From Chloroflexota bacterium (GTDB taxonomy: Bacteria; Chloroflexota; UBA11872; VXOZ01): DNA of 64,000 nt. Below are positions 39,232-48,494 of the stretch, in pieces (positions within the stretch are counted from its first letter, which is position 1; each line of letters starts with the position of its first letter). Position numbers and translations under genes: made by a program. The notes beneath the pieces are model-generated. The model searched no databases, was not told where the DNA came from, and was given only the letters and a program-made list of their open reading frames with translations. Where the stretch lies: the NCBI GenBank assembly GCA_026710945.1, contig JAPOQA010000027.1:62001-126000 (forward strand), given 5' to 3'.

Positions 39232-40623
39232 ATGCGTGGAGAATTGACACGACGGAAATTGCTTGGTAGCAGTGCGGTAGCCGGTACCGGCCTGCTGCTC
39301 GCGGCCTGCGGTCAGGCGACGATGGCGCCTGCCGATGCACCTGCAGCAGCCGATGCACCTGAAGAAGAGAAGACAACCGAGGCGCCGGCAGCCGCTGAGC
39401 AGAAGATCGTCAAGTACCTGCACGTCACCACGAATCAAGCGGTGTGGGACGAGTCGTTTGGCGCTTTCTTTGATACGTTCCGCGAGCGGTATCCGGAGTA
39501 CGACCTGCAAGTCGACCCGACGGTTTGCTGTTTTGCGGAAACCATCGATAAAGCCTTGGCGTCGTTTGCCGGTGGCATATCCTACGACGTGTACTACGGC
39601 CACTTTTCCTACATCAGCCAGTTCGCGACGGCGGAAATGATCCAGTCCCTGGAGCCGTTCTTGTCGGCGGACGCTGAGGTCAGCAAGGACGACTACCACG
39701 TCTGGGCGACGGAGCGCATCCAGGGCCAGGTATACAGCATTGCCTGGTTCACCAACGGCAAAGAGTATTGGTACAACGCCGATCTCTACGCCGAGGCCGG
39801 CCTCAAGACCCCCAAGGAGCATGAGGCCGAGGGCACGTGGACCTGGGATACGTTGCTGGAAGGCGCAAAGAAGCTGACCACGCAAGAGGGCAACAACGTC
39901 ACGCAGTGGGGTTTCTGGACGCCCTCCTACTCATTTGGTTGGCACTGGATCCACTTGATGGCGTATGGCGCGACGTGGTGGAATGAAGACTTTTCCGCAC
40001 CGTCCATGCTCACACAAGAGTTCGCCGAAGGCACGCAGTTTGCCGCGGACCTGGTGACGAAGCACCGCGTGATGCCGAGTCGGGCCGCCCCCAGTGAGAA
40101 CGACGTTGCGCCGGACTTTAACACGCAACTGCTGGCGGGCCGCACCTGGGGATCGTACGGCACGCGTACGATCGAAGAGCAGATCATGTCCCAGGAGGAA
40201 CCGTTCACGGTGGAGATGGAAATGCTGCCGAAGGGCCCGGCCGGGCGCCAGGTGGTGCAGTCCATCAACGCGAACTGGATCTCCAGCTCATCGGAGAATC
40301 CCGATGGCGCGTGGGACTTCTATAAATTCTGGCTGAGCCAGGAAGGCCAGAGCTTCATCGTGCCGCTGGGCGGCGGACGCTACGTGTCGAACAAGAACTT
40401 CCAGGGCTTCACGGTCTATGACTATGAGGATCCGGAAGTCTACGCGCGCTCTGCCGAGATCAGCGTGGAACAGCGCCAGGTTGTGAAGCAGTCTGACGTC
40501 AACGCAGCATGGACCGAGAACTGGGAAGCCTTGGAGCTAGAGACCAAGACGGTCCAAGAGGTCCAGGAAGAGATGCAGCAGGTTGCGGAAAACGCGCTCC
40601 GCGAGGGCGGCTGCCTCTGCTAG
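39232..40623 (+). CDS. Extracellular solute-binding lipoprotein, GGCLC-tailed paralog 1
   Basis: A 463-residue binding lipoprotein. From the ATG at 39232 (GTGAGGAG upstream) it starts with 'TRRKLLGSS' and a lipobox ending 'LLAAC', then a Pro/Ala/Glu linker. Family-1 blocks include 'AVWDESFGAFFDTFRERYPEYDLQVD', seen in parts, 'YYGHFSYISQFATAEMIQSLEPF', and 'TWTWDTLLEGAKKLT'. It is clearly paralogous to the protein at 48495: the 'YYGHFSYISQFA' block and the C-terminal 'VQ.EMQQVA...GGCLC' are shared. The protein ends with two Cys separated by Leu. No transport partner genes are adjacent; a 24-bp palindrome lies 57 bp after the stop. Confidence 0.88.
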   Translation: MRGELTRRKLLGSSAVAGTGLLLAACGQATMAPADAPAAADAPEEEKTTEAPAAAEQKIVKYLHVTTNQAVWDESFGAFFDTFRERYPEYDLQVDPTVCCFAETIDKALASFAGGISYDVYYGHFSYISQFATAEMIQSLEPFLSADAEVSKDDYHVWATERIQGQVYSIAWFTNGKEYWYNADLYAEAGLKTPKEHEAEGTWTWDTLLEGAKKLTTQEGNNVTQWGFWTPSYSFGWHWIHLMAYGATWWNEDFSAPSMLTQEFAEGTQFAADLVTKHRVMPSRAAPSENDVAPDFNTQLLAGRTWGSYGTRTIEEQIMSQEEPFTVEMEMLPKGPAGRQVVQSINANWISSSSENPDGAWDFYKFWLSQEGQSFIVPLGGGRYVSNKNFQGFTVYDYEDPEVYARSAEISVEQRQVVKQSDVNAAWTENWEALELETKTVQEVQEEMQQVAENALREGGCLC

Positions 40624-40679
40624 CGTTCTTGGTTGCCGATGTGTAATCGGCGGCTACGACAATTGAGGATTGACGGGAG

Positions 40680-40705
40680 TAGGGGCACGACATGTCGTGC
40701 CCCTA
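40680..40705. repeat. 26-bp perfect palindrome (dispersed hairpin family)
   Basis: Arms AGGGGCACGA and TCGTGCCCCT meet around a CATG centre, extended by one T-A pair. Copies at 46361-46390 and 50086-50107 share the core, and 49918-49953 is a variant. It lies 56 bp after a binding-protein gene. Confidence 0.85.
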
Positions 40706-40801
40706 TACAGTATTATGTACATAGTGTGAGAGCGGTGGCGTGGTGTCTCGCAACGGAACGTGCGTGTTGTGACTATGCGCACGCAGCATGAAAGGCGACC
40801 G

Positions 40802-41164
40802 ATGGCTGTATTCGATACCCATAAGGCGGTAAAGACGCTCACAGCTGCCGGCTTCAACGAAACACAAGCTGAGGCCCTAATTGGCGCGGTCGGCGAATCG
40901 CACGAGGCGCTAGCAACCAAAGCCGATCTGCAAGACCTAGCGCAAATGACCAAAGCCGATCTGCAAGACCTAGCGCAAATGACCAAAGCCGAAATTCAAG
41001 CGTTAGATATTCGCATACAAGCATTAGATATGCATCTGCAAGCGTTGGCGCAAACGACGAAAGCCGACCTGAAAGACTTGGAATTGCGTCTGACGCTGCG
41101 CTTGGGCGCGCTCGTTGTAGGGGCGGCCGGCGTCCTTGCCGTCTTGCAAGTGCTTCTACCGTGA
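40802..41164 (+). CDS. CCDC90/DUF1640-like coiled-coil membrane-anchored protein
   Basis: A 120-residue protein: 'FDTHKAVKTLTAAGFNETQAEALI' at the N-terminus (family signature, seen in parts), a coiled coil built of repeated 'TKADLQDLAQM' units, 'LKDLELRLTLRLG', and a C-terminal hydrophobic anchor (about 103-118). A 33-bp DNA unit is exactly repeated at about 40918-40983, encoding two copies of the heptad block. Bacterial relatives are common but their role is not settled. The ATG at 40802 is preferred to the upstream start at 40760, because the family begins at FDTH. A decayed copy lies inside the pdh operon (15142-15436). Confidence 0.8.
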   Translation: MAVFDTHKAVKTLTAAGFNETQAEALIGAVGESHEALATKADLQDLAQMTKADLQDLAQMTKAEIQALDIRIQALDMHLQALAQTTKADLKDLELRLTLRLGALVVGAAGVLAVLQVLLP

Positions 41165-41238
41165 GCCGCCTACGTGGGGCAGGTTTACCTCCCCTAACAT
41201 TCAAGAAAACTCGCCATTAGTTACGGAGGATGAATGCT

Positions 41239-42057
41239 GTGGCAACTGAAACTACGGTAGCCTTGCGCATATTGGGAACGCACTGGTCTACGCCGAATGC
41301 GCGTGATGCCGGCTGGGTCGAAGATGCATTTGACCTCAATCCGGCGGAGACCGGCTTTGTGGCGCTCCACCTGTGGAATGTGGGAGACGTAAACGGGCCC
41401 GCTGTACCGGAAGACTACTTTGTGGACATGGGCATCACTGAAGGCCAGTTGGAGTCGGTGCGGATTGCAGACAACTATATTCGCCCGGCGATTGCGGCAG
41501 CGCGCGCGGCAGGCATGCAAATCTTCCACGTGGAGCCGGGGAACATCGCCATGAAGTACGACTCCGTCCACTACATGTTGGAAGAGGAAGACACGACCCC
41601 GCCGCCCAGTCCCGCGCGGCCGCCGGAAGCCAATCCGGGTTGGAACCTGGAACGCGCGGAACGCTCCCATGGCGCCGGGTACCGTGACTGGGATGGCTGG
41701 GAGCAATTGCGTATCATCCAATCATGCGACGCTGAGCCCGGCGATCAGGTGATCCTCACCAGCGCTCAGTTCGACCGCATCTGCCGCAGCAAGGGCATCA
41801 AGAACCTGATCTACACGGGCTTCGCGGCGAACATGTGCATCCTGGGCTCCGCCGGCGGCACACAACCCATGCTTGGGTATGGATACAAAGTCTTTCTCAT
41901 CCGCGAAGCGACGTTGGCAGTGGAGTATCCGGATACGTTTGCTGAGCGGCTCATGACCCGGTCGGCGCTCAAGTACTTCCAACAAGCGGTGGGCGATACA
42001 GTCGGCTACGACCAGTTCATCGAAGCCTGCAAGGCGGTAGCGGTGGCGCAGCGTTAA
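41239..42057 (+). CDS. Isochorismatase-family cysteine hydrolase
   Basis: A 272-residue alpha/beta hydrolase of the isochorismatase/nicotinamidase superfamily. The nucleophile Cys200 is in 'GFAANMCILGSAGG', following 'KNLIYTG'; the N-terminal strand 'TGFVALHLWNV' replaces the usual 'ALLVIDMQN', so the catalytic Asp is not obvious at its normal place. 'ILTSAQFDRICRSKGI' is the usual pre-Cys region. GGAGG abuts the ATG at 41230, too close to serve it, and sits nine bases before the GTG at 41239, so the GTG is chosen. Substrate unknown; an amide or N-carbamoyl compound is plausible. Confidence 0.78.
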   Translation: MATETTVALRILGTHWSTPNARDAGWVEDAFDLNPAETGFVALHLWNVGDVNGPAVPEDYFVDMGITEGQLESVRIADNYIRPAIAAARAAGMQIFHVEPGNIAMKYDSVHYMLEEEDTTPPPSPARPPEANPGWNLERAERSHGAGYRDWDGWEQLRIIQSCDAEPGDQVILTSAQFDRICRSKGIKNLIYTGFAANMCILGSAGGTQPMLGYGYKVFLIREATLAVEYPDTFAERLMTRSALKYFQQAVGDTVGYDQFIEACKAVAVAQR

Positions 42058-42156
42058 GTAATCGACGTAAAAGGACGCGTACCCGCGCTTTAGTCAGTTG
42101 TTTCCGCGCACAGGTTGGCGTGGTACATCGCCAAAGAACAAAGGAGTTTGAGGCAG

Positions 42157-43368
42157 ATGAGACGAGAGACCGGCCGTCGCAAATCCCAATTTCCCGGCAC
42201 ATGGCGCAGCCTGTGGACAGCGATTGCAATCCTTGTGCTCGTTGTTGCCTCCGCATGCGGGGGCGACGACCCGGACGTTGAGCCCGCGCTGTCCGAGGCG
42301 CCGGCGATTCGCGTGATTGCCGTCACGAATGTTCTTGCGGACTGGGCAAAGGCAGTCGGCGGCGACCGCGTGGAAGTAGCCAGCCTCATACCGACCGACG
42401 TGGACCCGCACGGATTCCAACCCGGCCCCCGCGACGCGGCCAAGATTGCAGAAGCCGATTTGATTATTGCCATCGGACTGGGCATGGAAGGCTTCTGGCT
42501 CGATGAGCTCTTGCACAACGTGGCGCGGGATTCGTCAATTGTGCTGACCTTGGGCGATCTCGTCGACCCCATTCTGAACGATTCGGAGGATGAGGGCGGC
42601 CACGCGGACGACGAAGACGAAGACGACCACGCTGATGACGAAGACGAAGGCCACGACGAAGACGGCCACGCTGATGACGAAGAAGAAGGCCACGACGAAG
42701 ACGACAACGGCCATGCTGACGACGAAGATGATGGCCACGACGAGGACGAAGAGGGCCACGCTGACGATGAGGATGAGGGCCACGACGACGAAGAAAACGG
42801 CCATGCTGACGACGAAGAAGACGAGCATGGGCACGACCACGGGGCGCACAACCCGCACTTCTGGTTCGATCCGCTCCGTGTCATGATCGCCATCGACGCG
42901 ATTGCCGAGCGCTTCGCGGAAATGGATCCGGCGCATGCTGACGAGTTCCGCGCCAGAGCCGCCGCCTACAAGGAAGAGCTCCAAGCGCTTGACGACTGGA
43001 CGTTGGAACAGGTCGGCATGGTGCCGCCCGAGCGACGACTGATCCTCGGTTCTCACGACTACTACCGCTACTTTGCGGATCGGTACGATTTCGAGGTCCT
43101 GGGCATAATCCTGTCGGTTGCCGAAGATGTCGAACCGTCGGCGGAGCACTTGGCGGGCTTAGTCGAGCTGATGCGGGAGCGGAACTTGCAGGCAGTATTT
43201 GGCGAGACGACTGCCCATGAGCGCCTGGCAAGCGCATTGGCGAATGAGGCCGGCGCGACGCTCGTGCGGCTCTACTCGGATTCGCTCGGGCCCGAAGGCA
43301 GCGGCGCTGCTACGTACATCGAAATGGTGAAGTTCAACGTCACGCTCGTCGTCGAGGCGCTCAAGTGA
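42157..43368 (+). CDS. znuA: Zinc/manganese ABC transporter substrate-binding lipoprotein with giant His/Asp loop
   Basis: Cluster A-I metal-binding protein delivering Zn2+ (or Mn2+/Fe2+) to the importer encoded downstream. The ATG at 42157 follows AAGGAGTTTGAGG; the signal peptide ends at a 'VASAC' lipobox. Metal-site blocks are 'VDPHGFQPGPRD', 'HNPHFWFDP', 'SHDYYRYFADRY' and 'LYSDSLGPEG'. Between residues about 145 and 231 lies a loop of repeated 'GHADDEDEGHDED'-like units with some 14 His and many Asp/Glu, several times longer than the His-rich loop usual in ZnuA. It overlaps znuC by 4 bp. About 403 residues. Metal choice is inferred from the His-rich loop. Confidence 0.92.
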   Translation: MRRETGRRKSQFPGTWRSLWTAIAILVLVVASACGGDDPDVEPALSEAPAIRVIAVTNVLADWAKAVGGDRVEVASLIPTDVDPHGFQPGPRDAAKIAEADLIIAIGLGMEGFWLDELLHNVARDSSIVLTLGDLVDPILNDSEDEGGHADDEDEDDHADDEDEGHDEDGHADDEEEGHDEDDNGHADDEDDGHDEDEEGHADDEDEGHDDEENGHADDEEDEHGHDHGAHNPHFWFDPLRVMIAIDAIAERFAEMDPAHADEFRARAAAYKEELQALDDWTLEQVGMVPPERRLILGSHDYYRYFADRYDFEVLGIILSVAEDVEPSAEHLAGLVELMRERNLQAVFGETTAHERLASALANEAGATLVRLYSDSLGPEGSGAATYIEMVKFNVTLVVEALK

Positions 43369-44120
43369 CGGCCGCCGCTGAGCTACCGCTCACCGTCGAG
43401 GGTCTCTGCGTGGACCGCGGCGAGGCGCGAGTGTTGCATAACATCAGCTTCGCCGCGGGGAATTCCCGCATCATGGGCGTCATTGGCCCCAATGGCGCCG
43501 GCAAGAGCACGCTCTTCAATACGCTCACCGGGCTGATCCCTGCCAGGGAGGGCCGGGTGCGCATTGGTGGTAAGTCGATAGGCGAGTCGCGGGGGCAGGT
43601 TGCGTTCGTGCCGCAGCGCCAGAACATCAACTGGGATCTGCCCATGACCGTGTGGGACATGGTGATGCTGGGCCGAACGCGCCAGATCGGGTGGTTTCGC
43701 CGGCCAGGGAGTGCCGACAAGCAAGCCGTGGAGGACGCCCTCAACCAAGTTTGGATGTGGGACAGGCGCGATGCCCTGATTGCGGAACTCTCCGGCGGGC
43801 AGCAGCAACGAGTATTCGTCGCCCGCGCCCTGGCGCAGGATGTGCAGGTGCTGATTCTGGATGAAGCCTTTCGGGGAGTGGATTTTACCTCCCAAGAGGT
43901 CATGACTCTGGTGCTGCAGGAGATGCGGGACGCGGGGAAGACCATTCTCCTCGCGTCCCATAACATCAGCTACATCCGGCGGTTGACCGATGATTGCCTC
44001 TGCCTCAACCGCCAAGTCATCGCCTGCGGGCTCACGTCGGAAGTGCTGGTGCCGAAAGTCATGGACGAGTTGTACCGCTCGGTGGATATCTACCGGGCCT
44101 ACGAGGGCGAGCAGCGCTAA
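43365..44120 (+). CDS. znuC: Zinc/manganese ABC transporter ATP-binding protein
   Basis: ATPase of the metal importer, 251 residues. It has Walker A 'GPNGAGKST', Q-loop 'AFVPQRQNINWDLPMTV', signature 'LSGGQQQR', Walker B 'VLILDEAF' and the H-loop 'LASHNI'. The 'NWDLPMTVWDMVMLGR' block is typical of the Mn/Zn/Fe group. It starts at a GTG that overlaps the znuA stop (GTGA), which implies translational coupling, and znuB follows directly after its stop. Confidence 0.94.
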   Translation: MTAAAELPLTVEGLCVDRGEARVLHNISFAAGNSRIMGVIGPNGAGKSTLFNTLTGLIPAREGRVRIGGKSIGESRGQVAFVPQRQNINWDLPMTVWDMVMLGRTRQIGWFRRPGSADKQAVEDALNQVWMWDRRDALIAELSGGQQQRVFVARALAQDVQVLILDEAFRGVDFTSQEVMTLVLQEMRDAGKTILLASHNISYIRRLTDDCLCLNRQVIACGLTSEVLVPKVMDELYRSVDIYRAYEGEQR

Positions 44121-44942
44121 ATGGATGTCCTTGCCGACATCTTCATTGCTCCCTTTCAGTACGGCTTCATGCTGCGGGCGCTGATTGTTTCGGTGCTTGT
44201 GGGGGTAATGTGCCCCATGCTGGGCGCCTACGTCGTGACCAAGGGCCTGGGGTTTATGGGCGACGCGCTCTCCCACGCCGTATTGCCCGGCATGGTGGCG
44301 GCGTTCGTAATTGGCGTCAATCCGTTTTTGGGAGCGATGCCCATGGGCATCGTGGTGGCGCTGCTCAGCGGCTACCTCATTCGACGCGCCGGTATCAGCG
44401 CCGATACCTCTGTAGGCATACTCTTCGCCGGCCTCTTTGCCTTGGGTGTAGTCATGTTGTCCTTCACCCGGGGTCTGCGCGTAAGCCTGGAAGACATTCT
44501 GCTGGGACAGGTGCTGGGCGTAACCACCCAGGACGTGCTCTTGACGCTGGTACTGGCCGTGCTGGTACTGGCAGTCCTCTATCTGCTCCATAAAGAACTG
44601 GTCTTTGCCAGCTTCGACCCGGCGGGGGCTACGGTCATCGGCCTGCCCACGCAGGCGCTGGATTACCTGCTCTTGGCACTGCTGGCGGTCGTGATCGTGC
44701 TGGCCATCCAGGCGGTGGGTATCGTGCTTGTGTTGGCGATGCTTATCACTCCGGCGGCCACGTCGTTCCTGCTGGTGCGCAATTTCCCAAAAGCGATGTT
44801 CACTGGGTCGCTCTTGGGATTGACCTCGGCTGTGTCCGGGCTTTACCTTTCCTACCACTACAACCTGCCGTCCGGGCCTGCGATGGCGCTGGTTGCTACG
44901 GTGATTTTTGCGGTTGTGGTGGCGGTGAAAAAAGCACGGTAA
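44121..44942 (+). CDS. znuB: Zinc/manganese ABC transporter permease
   Basis: ABC-3 family permease, 273 residues with about eight hydrophobic segments. The family blocks 'GAYVVTKGLGFMGDALSHAVLPG', read as short pieces, 'ISADTSVGILFAG' and 'VGIVLVLAMLITPAATSFLL' are clear. The ATG abuts the znuC stop codon with no gap, completing a tightly coupled three-gene operon. No zur/fur-type regulator gene or clear Zur box was found near by. Confidence 0.94.
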   Translation: MDVLADIFIAPFQYGFMLRALIVSVLVGVMCPMLGAYVVTKGLGFMGDALSHAVLPGMVAAFVIGVNPFLGAMPMGIVVALLSGYLIRRAGISADTSVGILFAGLFALGVVMLSFTRGLRVSLEDILLGQVLGVTTQDVLLTLVLAVLVLAVLYLLHKELVFASFDPAGATVIGLPTQALDYLLLALLAVVIVLAIQAVGIVLVLAMLITPAATSFLLVRNFPKAMFTGSLLGLTSAVSGLYLSYHYNLPSGPAMALVATVIFAVVVAVKKAR

Positions 44943-45081
44943 CATCTGCATGGTGAATTGCTGTAGGTGTGGCACATTGGGATCTGCAGCGACAGGAATG
45001 CGGCGTGTTTGAAGACGTCAGCGGCATTCGTCCGCCCGCAGTGCCACGTATCAAGAGTATTCGAGAATAGAGGAAGCTCTC

Positions 45082-45999
45082 ATGTACCCGAACGGCGCAC
45101 AGTTTTGCCTTAGCCTGACCTTCGACGTGGAGATGTGCACCAATTTTCCGTATTGGACGTCGGTGTGGGACCATCGCAAGGGCGCCATCGATGCTGACTG
45201 CAAGCAATATATCCAGAAGCTGAACGCGGTGGCGGCGAATTACGGCGTCAAGCTACACTACTTCCTGGTGGGCAGCGCATTGGAAGACCCCGACCTCGAC
45301 TACCTAAAGCAGGCCGTTGACGCCAGTCACGCGCTCGGCAACCATACGTATTCTCATGTTAATGTGCGGGCGCAAGAGATCCCACAGCTCCAGGTGACGT
45401 ATGCCTCAGCACCGTGGCGGGCCCACGGCCGTACCGCGCTCACGTGCATCCGCGACGAGCTACGCCAGACCAGCAGCGCCATGCGGGAGGTATTGGGCGT
45501 GAATCCAGTGGGATTTCGCACGCCGGGCGGGTTCGTTGACGGCTTGCACAGCGTGCCTGCGGTGCAGGAGCTATTGAAAGATGAGGGCTTTGGCTACGCT
45601 TCTTCGCACTTTCGTTTTCCGGTCGACCCCACGCGCAAGCGACCCCCGCGAGAGCGATTAGAAATGGCCATGCGCGAGAGTCTCGACTCGCTGCAGCCGT
45701 ACCGCTATCCCAACGGCCTGCCTGAGCTCCCGCCCACGGGCATAACCGATATTTGGGGGTTCCGCTATCTGGACCTGGACCGCTGGGAATTCATCAACCT
45801 GCTCAAGCACGGCATCGACCACGCCCACGCCAACGGTCAGGTGCTGACCATGACGTACCATCCGCCCGTTCTGGCCGCCAGGGACCCCCACTGCGACGTA
45901 CTGGAAACGGTGTTGCCCTATGCACTCGCAAAGCCCGGCGGCTGCTGGGTCGCCACGAATGACGAGGTTTACGAACACGTCGTGCCGAATGTCGCATAG
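45082..45999 (+). CDS. Polysaccharide deacetylase family protein
   Basis: A 305-residue NodB-fold hydrolase (carbohydrate esterase 4 / PuuE-like). The first motif is 'LTFDVEM' with the metal-site Asp, the second 'GNHTYSHVNV' with the His pair, then 'VGFRTPGGF' (third motif Arg) and a late 'VLTMTYHPPVLA' His. There is no signal peptide, so it acts in the cytoplasm, which fits amide hydrolases or small-sugar deacetylases more than cell-wall deacetylases. GAGGAAG precedes the ATG. It follows the znu operon by 139 bp and may have its own promoter. Confidence 0.87.
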   Translation: MYPNGAQFCLSLTFDVEMCTNFPYWTSVWDHRKGAIDADCKQYIQKLNAVAANYGVKLHYFLVGSALEDPDLDYLKQAVDASHALGNHTYSHVNVRAQEIPQLQVTYASAPWRAHGRTALTCIRDELRQTSSAMREVLGVNPVGFRTPGGFVDGLHSVPAVQELLKDEGFGYASSHFRFPVDPTRKRPPRERLEMAMRESLDSLQPYRYPNGLPELPPTGITDIWGFRYLDLDRWEFINLLKHGIDHAHANGQVLTMTYHPPVLAARDPHCDVLETVLPYALAKPGGCWVATNDEVYEHVVPNVA

Positions 46000-46493
46000 T
46001 TGCCGAATCACGGCAGGAAGTGCGGCATCCTCCATTCGATAGATCATAGTAGCGCGGGGGCTTGTCTCCATGCTGTCGCACTAAAGCATGATGGCGACAG
46101 ACAACGCGCTTCACATCCCCGGTAGCGCAGGTTCCCGGTAGCGCAGGTTTGCAACCTGCGTTCCTGCAAGGTCAATACTTTGCGTGCCTGTTACTTTTCG
46201 CCTTTGGCGGGGGGCAAGCCCCCGCGCTACTTTAGTGCGACATCATTTGGGGCTTGTCCTCCGCTCCGGTGTCAAGCGAGTCCTTTGCGAGCGGCGGGCA
46301 GTTACGCCATTCGGAGATTGAATCTGAGCGAGGAAAGTCAGCTTCTACCAGGTGCGCCAGCGTAGGGGCACGACATGTCGTGCCCCTACGTGCCATACTC
46401 TTACCAAATGGCTCGGCCCAAGAGTGAGAACTAACCCCACGGCAGAGACAAGACCATAGGAGTATTCGCGCGTAAAGCTAAGGAGAATGACCC
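46000..46493. repeat. Repeat-rich intergenic region with 30-bp palindrome
   Basis: The 494-bp gap contains inverted and direct copies of the 'GCGGGGGCTTGTC'/'GACAAGCCCCCGC' hairpin near 46050-46075, 46195-46225 and 46250-46265. A 'GGTAGCGCAGGTT' element is present twice at about 46120-46150. A perfect 30-bp palindrome fills 46361-46390 (arms CGTAGGGGCACGA and its complement around CATG). No gene is supported. Confidence 0.75.
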
Positions 46494-47708
46494 GTGAGAA
46501 AGACGATTGACGAGATTGGCGTGACTTTTGACACGGAGTTCGAGGCGGCCGCGGCGGAAGACGTATCCCTGGCCGAAGACGGGACCGTGCATCTCTATAC
46601 CCGCGTCGACCCCAAGCCCACCGGTTTCGACGAACACTTTAAGGGCGTACCCACGCAGTATCGCTACAGCGTGCGCGTCACGGCGCACCGGGAGACGCCC
46701 GCGCTGCGCATTCACGTGCATACAGACAAAGAGCTGGGTGGTTGGTACATCCAGTTCGGCGGCTTTGTCAAGCGCAGCGGCGGCTGGGAGCCAATTCCTT
46801 TGGAAAACGCCACCAACGTGCCGGACACCAGTGACGTGCTCATCACGCTCTCGCTCTGTGAAGGCGAATCGGTGGTGTTGGGCAGCATGCCGTTCATTGC
46901 GCCGTCGGAATTGGAGAAGCAACTCGAGGCGCTCATGCGCACGGAAAGTCACGTCTGGTCGACGCGCGTCTTGGCCGAGACGGCGAAAGGGCGCAAGATT
47001 TGGGCGCTGGAGACTGCGCCACGGGACAAGCGCATCGTGGTGGCGGGCACCTCCCAGGGCGCGGAGCCGGTGGCGGAAAGACTGGTGGAATTGGCGCGGC
47101 GGCTCACGGTCGATCTCACGGACTCGCGCTGGCTCTTGGATAACTACCAGGTGAGTTTGGTGCCGATGATCAATCCCGATGGCGCGGCGGAGGGGCACAG
47201 CTTGCTCAACGGCAGCGGCGAGGTGGTGGCCGGCGGTTACAAGGCCGCGGTTTCCGGCGAGCCGTGCCCGGTGGAAAGCAAGGCCTTGGCGGACTACGTC
47301 GGGCTGGCGCCAACCCAAGCCTATCTCGAATTCCATGCCCACTACCGCACGATTCCCCCGGGAGAGGAAGATCACCTGGGCGTGCGCAAGGTGCACTTGC
47401 TCAATCCCGGCATGGCGGACATCTATCCGCCGGAAACGGACCCGGAGTACGTTGAGCGATTCAATGCCGTCATGCGCCAGCGGCTGGGCGACCACAACGA
47501 CCACCGTCCCATCGGCCAATGGTGGAAACCGGCGGCGTTCTTCACGCCCAATCTCGCCCGGCTCCATCACCATTGCATGTTCTACGCCGTGCAGTCGTGG
47601 AACTACGACCTTCAAGCCACCACATCGTGGGCCGAACGCTACCTCTACGCCGCAGCGGAAGGCATCGCCATCGCCAGCGGCGAACCCACCTGGCGAGAAA
47701 TTGGGTGA
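46494..47708 (+). CDS. M14-like carboxypeptidase family protein with altered zinc site
   Basis: A 404-residue protein whose second half resembles zinc carboxypeptidases of family M14. The usual order is seen: 'RIVVAGTSQGAEPVAERLVE' (place of HGxE), 'SLVPMINPDGAAEGHS' and 'AYLEFHAHYRT'. In the first motif the zinc-ligand His is Gln188, while Glu191 and the later His281/His283 are kept. The N-terminal 120 residues form a beta-rich domain of the kind often preceding M14 domains. The GTG start has AAGGAGAATG upstream. It may be an altered metallopeptidase or a binding-only homolog. Confidence 0.72.
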   Translation: MRKTIDEIGVTFDTEFEAAAAEDVSLAEDGTVHLYTRVDPKPTGFDEHFKGVPTQYRYSVRVTAHRETPALRIHVHTDKELGGWYIQFGGFVKRSGGWEPIPLENATNVPDTSDVLITLSLCEGESVVLGSMPFIAPSELEKQLEALMRTESHVWSTRVLAETAKGRKIWALETAPRDKRIVVAGTSQGAEPVAERLVELARRLTVDLTDSRWLLDNYQVSLVPMINPDGAAEGHSLLNGSGEVVAGGYKAAVSGEPCPVESKALADYVGLAPTQAYLEFHAHYRTIPPGEEDHLGVRKVHLLNPGMADIYPPETDPEYVERFNAVMRQRLGDHNDHRPIGQWWKPAAFFTPNLARLHHHCMFYAVQSWNYDLQATTSWAERYLYAAAEGIAIASGEPTWREIG

Positions 47709-48494
47709 AGGGGCCTTGGTCGTAACATTGTTTGAGGAGTGACGCGTCTTGGGTTTCAGGGCTAGCCGTCGTGCTCATCAAGAATTGGGATCAGGATTCT
47801 GCCCAAACTAGCAACTAGCCATCGCTGATCGTCCCCAATGCAGCCGCGCACCACCTTTTGAGATGAGTCACCCTCAAATTAGCCTGGAAAATATGCGGAG
47901 GTTAGGCTTTCCGGGTAGCAGGAGCAGGGCGATCCCAAGGTGTGCCGCGAGACGTTTCATAGCGAGTGCTTCGGCAACTTGCAAGCGCGTGTATAGTCAG
48001 TTTTCTGATTGTGAGGCCATATGGCGATTACTATGGCATTTCAATCAGATTAGGATGAGCATACAGTGAAATGCGGTAAATGTAAACTCACGCTTTTGAC
48101 ACCCTTATTACATTTGCAGCTTTTACTACGGTCTAGATTGACTTGGCGGCTTCCTCGCGATACTCGCTGCTTGCTTGCGCTTGCCAAGCTGGTATACTGC
48201 TTCCAATGATGGTCGCCGACCTTGTGGAGCATTCGGTGGTGAAAACGCTGTTAGCGGCTTGTGCATCAACGTTCAAGCCGGAAACTAAGGTGAAAGGAGG
48301 ATGAGCGACAGCGTTTGCATCAGGAGATACGCTTTGATAGAGAATGCTCCCGCGATGCTGTCAACAGGCTTGCTTTGAGCGTTTCAGTTGGACTATGAGA
48401 TGGGCGCGAACAGGAAGACGTTTGCGGCTGGCGGCGCCGGTACTTTGAGAGGGAAGACGATGAATTTGCATAGATTTACCTGGAGGAAGAATAC
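47709..48494. promoter_or_regulatory. Long intergenic region; promoter and leader of next binding protein
   Basis: No gene is supported in the left 450 bp. A promoter candidate lies at 48171-48198 (TTGCTT, 16 bp, TATACT), giving a leader of about 290 nt before the CDS at 48495. In the leader, AAAGGAGG (48293-48300) directly abuts an ATG opening a 26-codon frame that ends at 48378, a possible leader peptide. A similar AAAGGAGGA lies 182 nt before the paralog at 39232. Confidence 0.45.

Noticed and set aside
42592-42850. Separate noncoding tandem repeat
   Set aside because: The repetition is the His/Asp loop of znuA and stays in frame throughout.
43383-44975. 530-codon minus-strand frame opposite znuC-znuB
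   Set aside because: Gln/His-rich shadow of two clear transporter genes.
46431-47615. 394-codon minus-strand frame opposite the M14-like gene
   Set aside because: Antisense shadow; the plus-strand product has family motifs and a ribosome site.
47863-48069. Small plus-strand frame of 68 codons
   Set aside because: No ribosome site, no family match and composition unlike neighbours; treated as noncoding.
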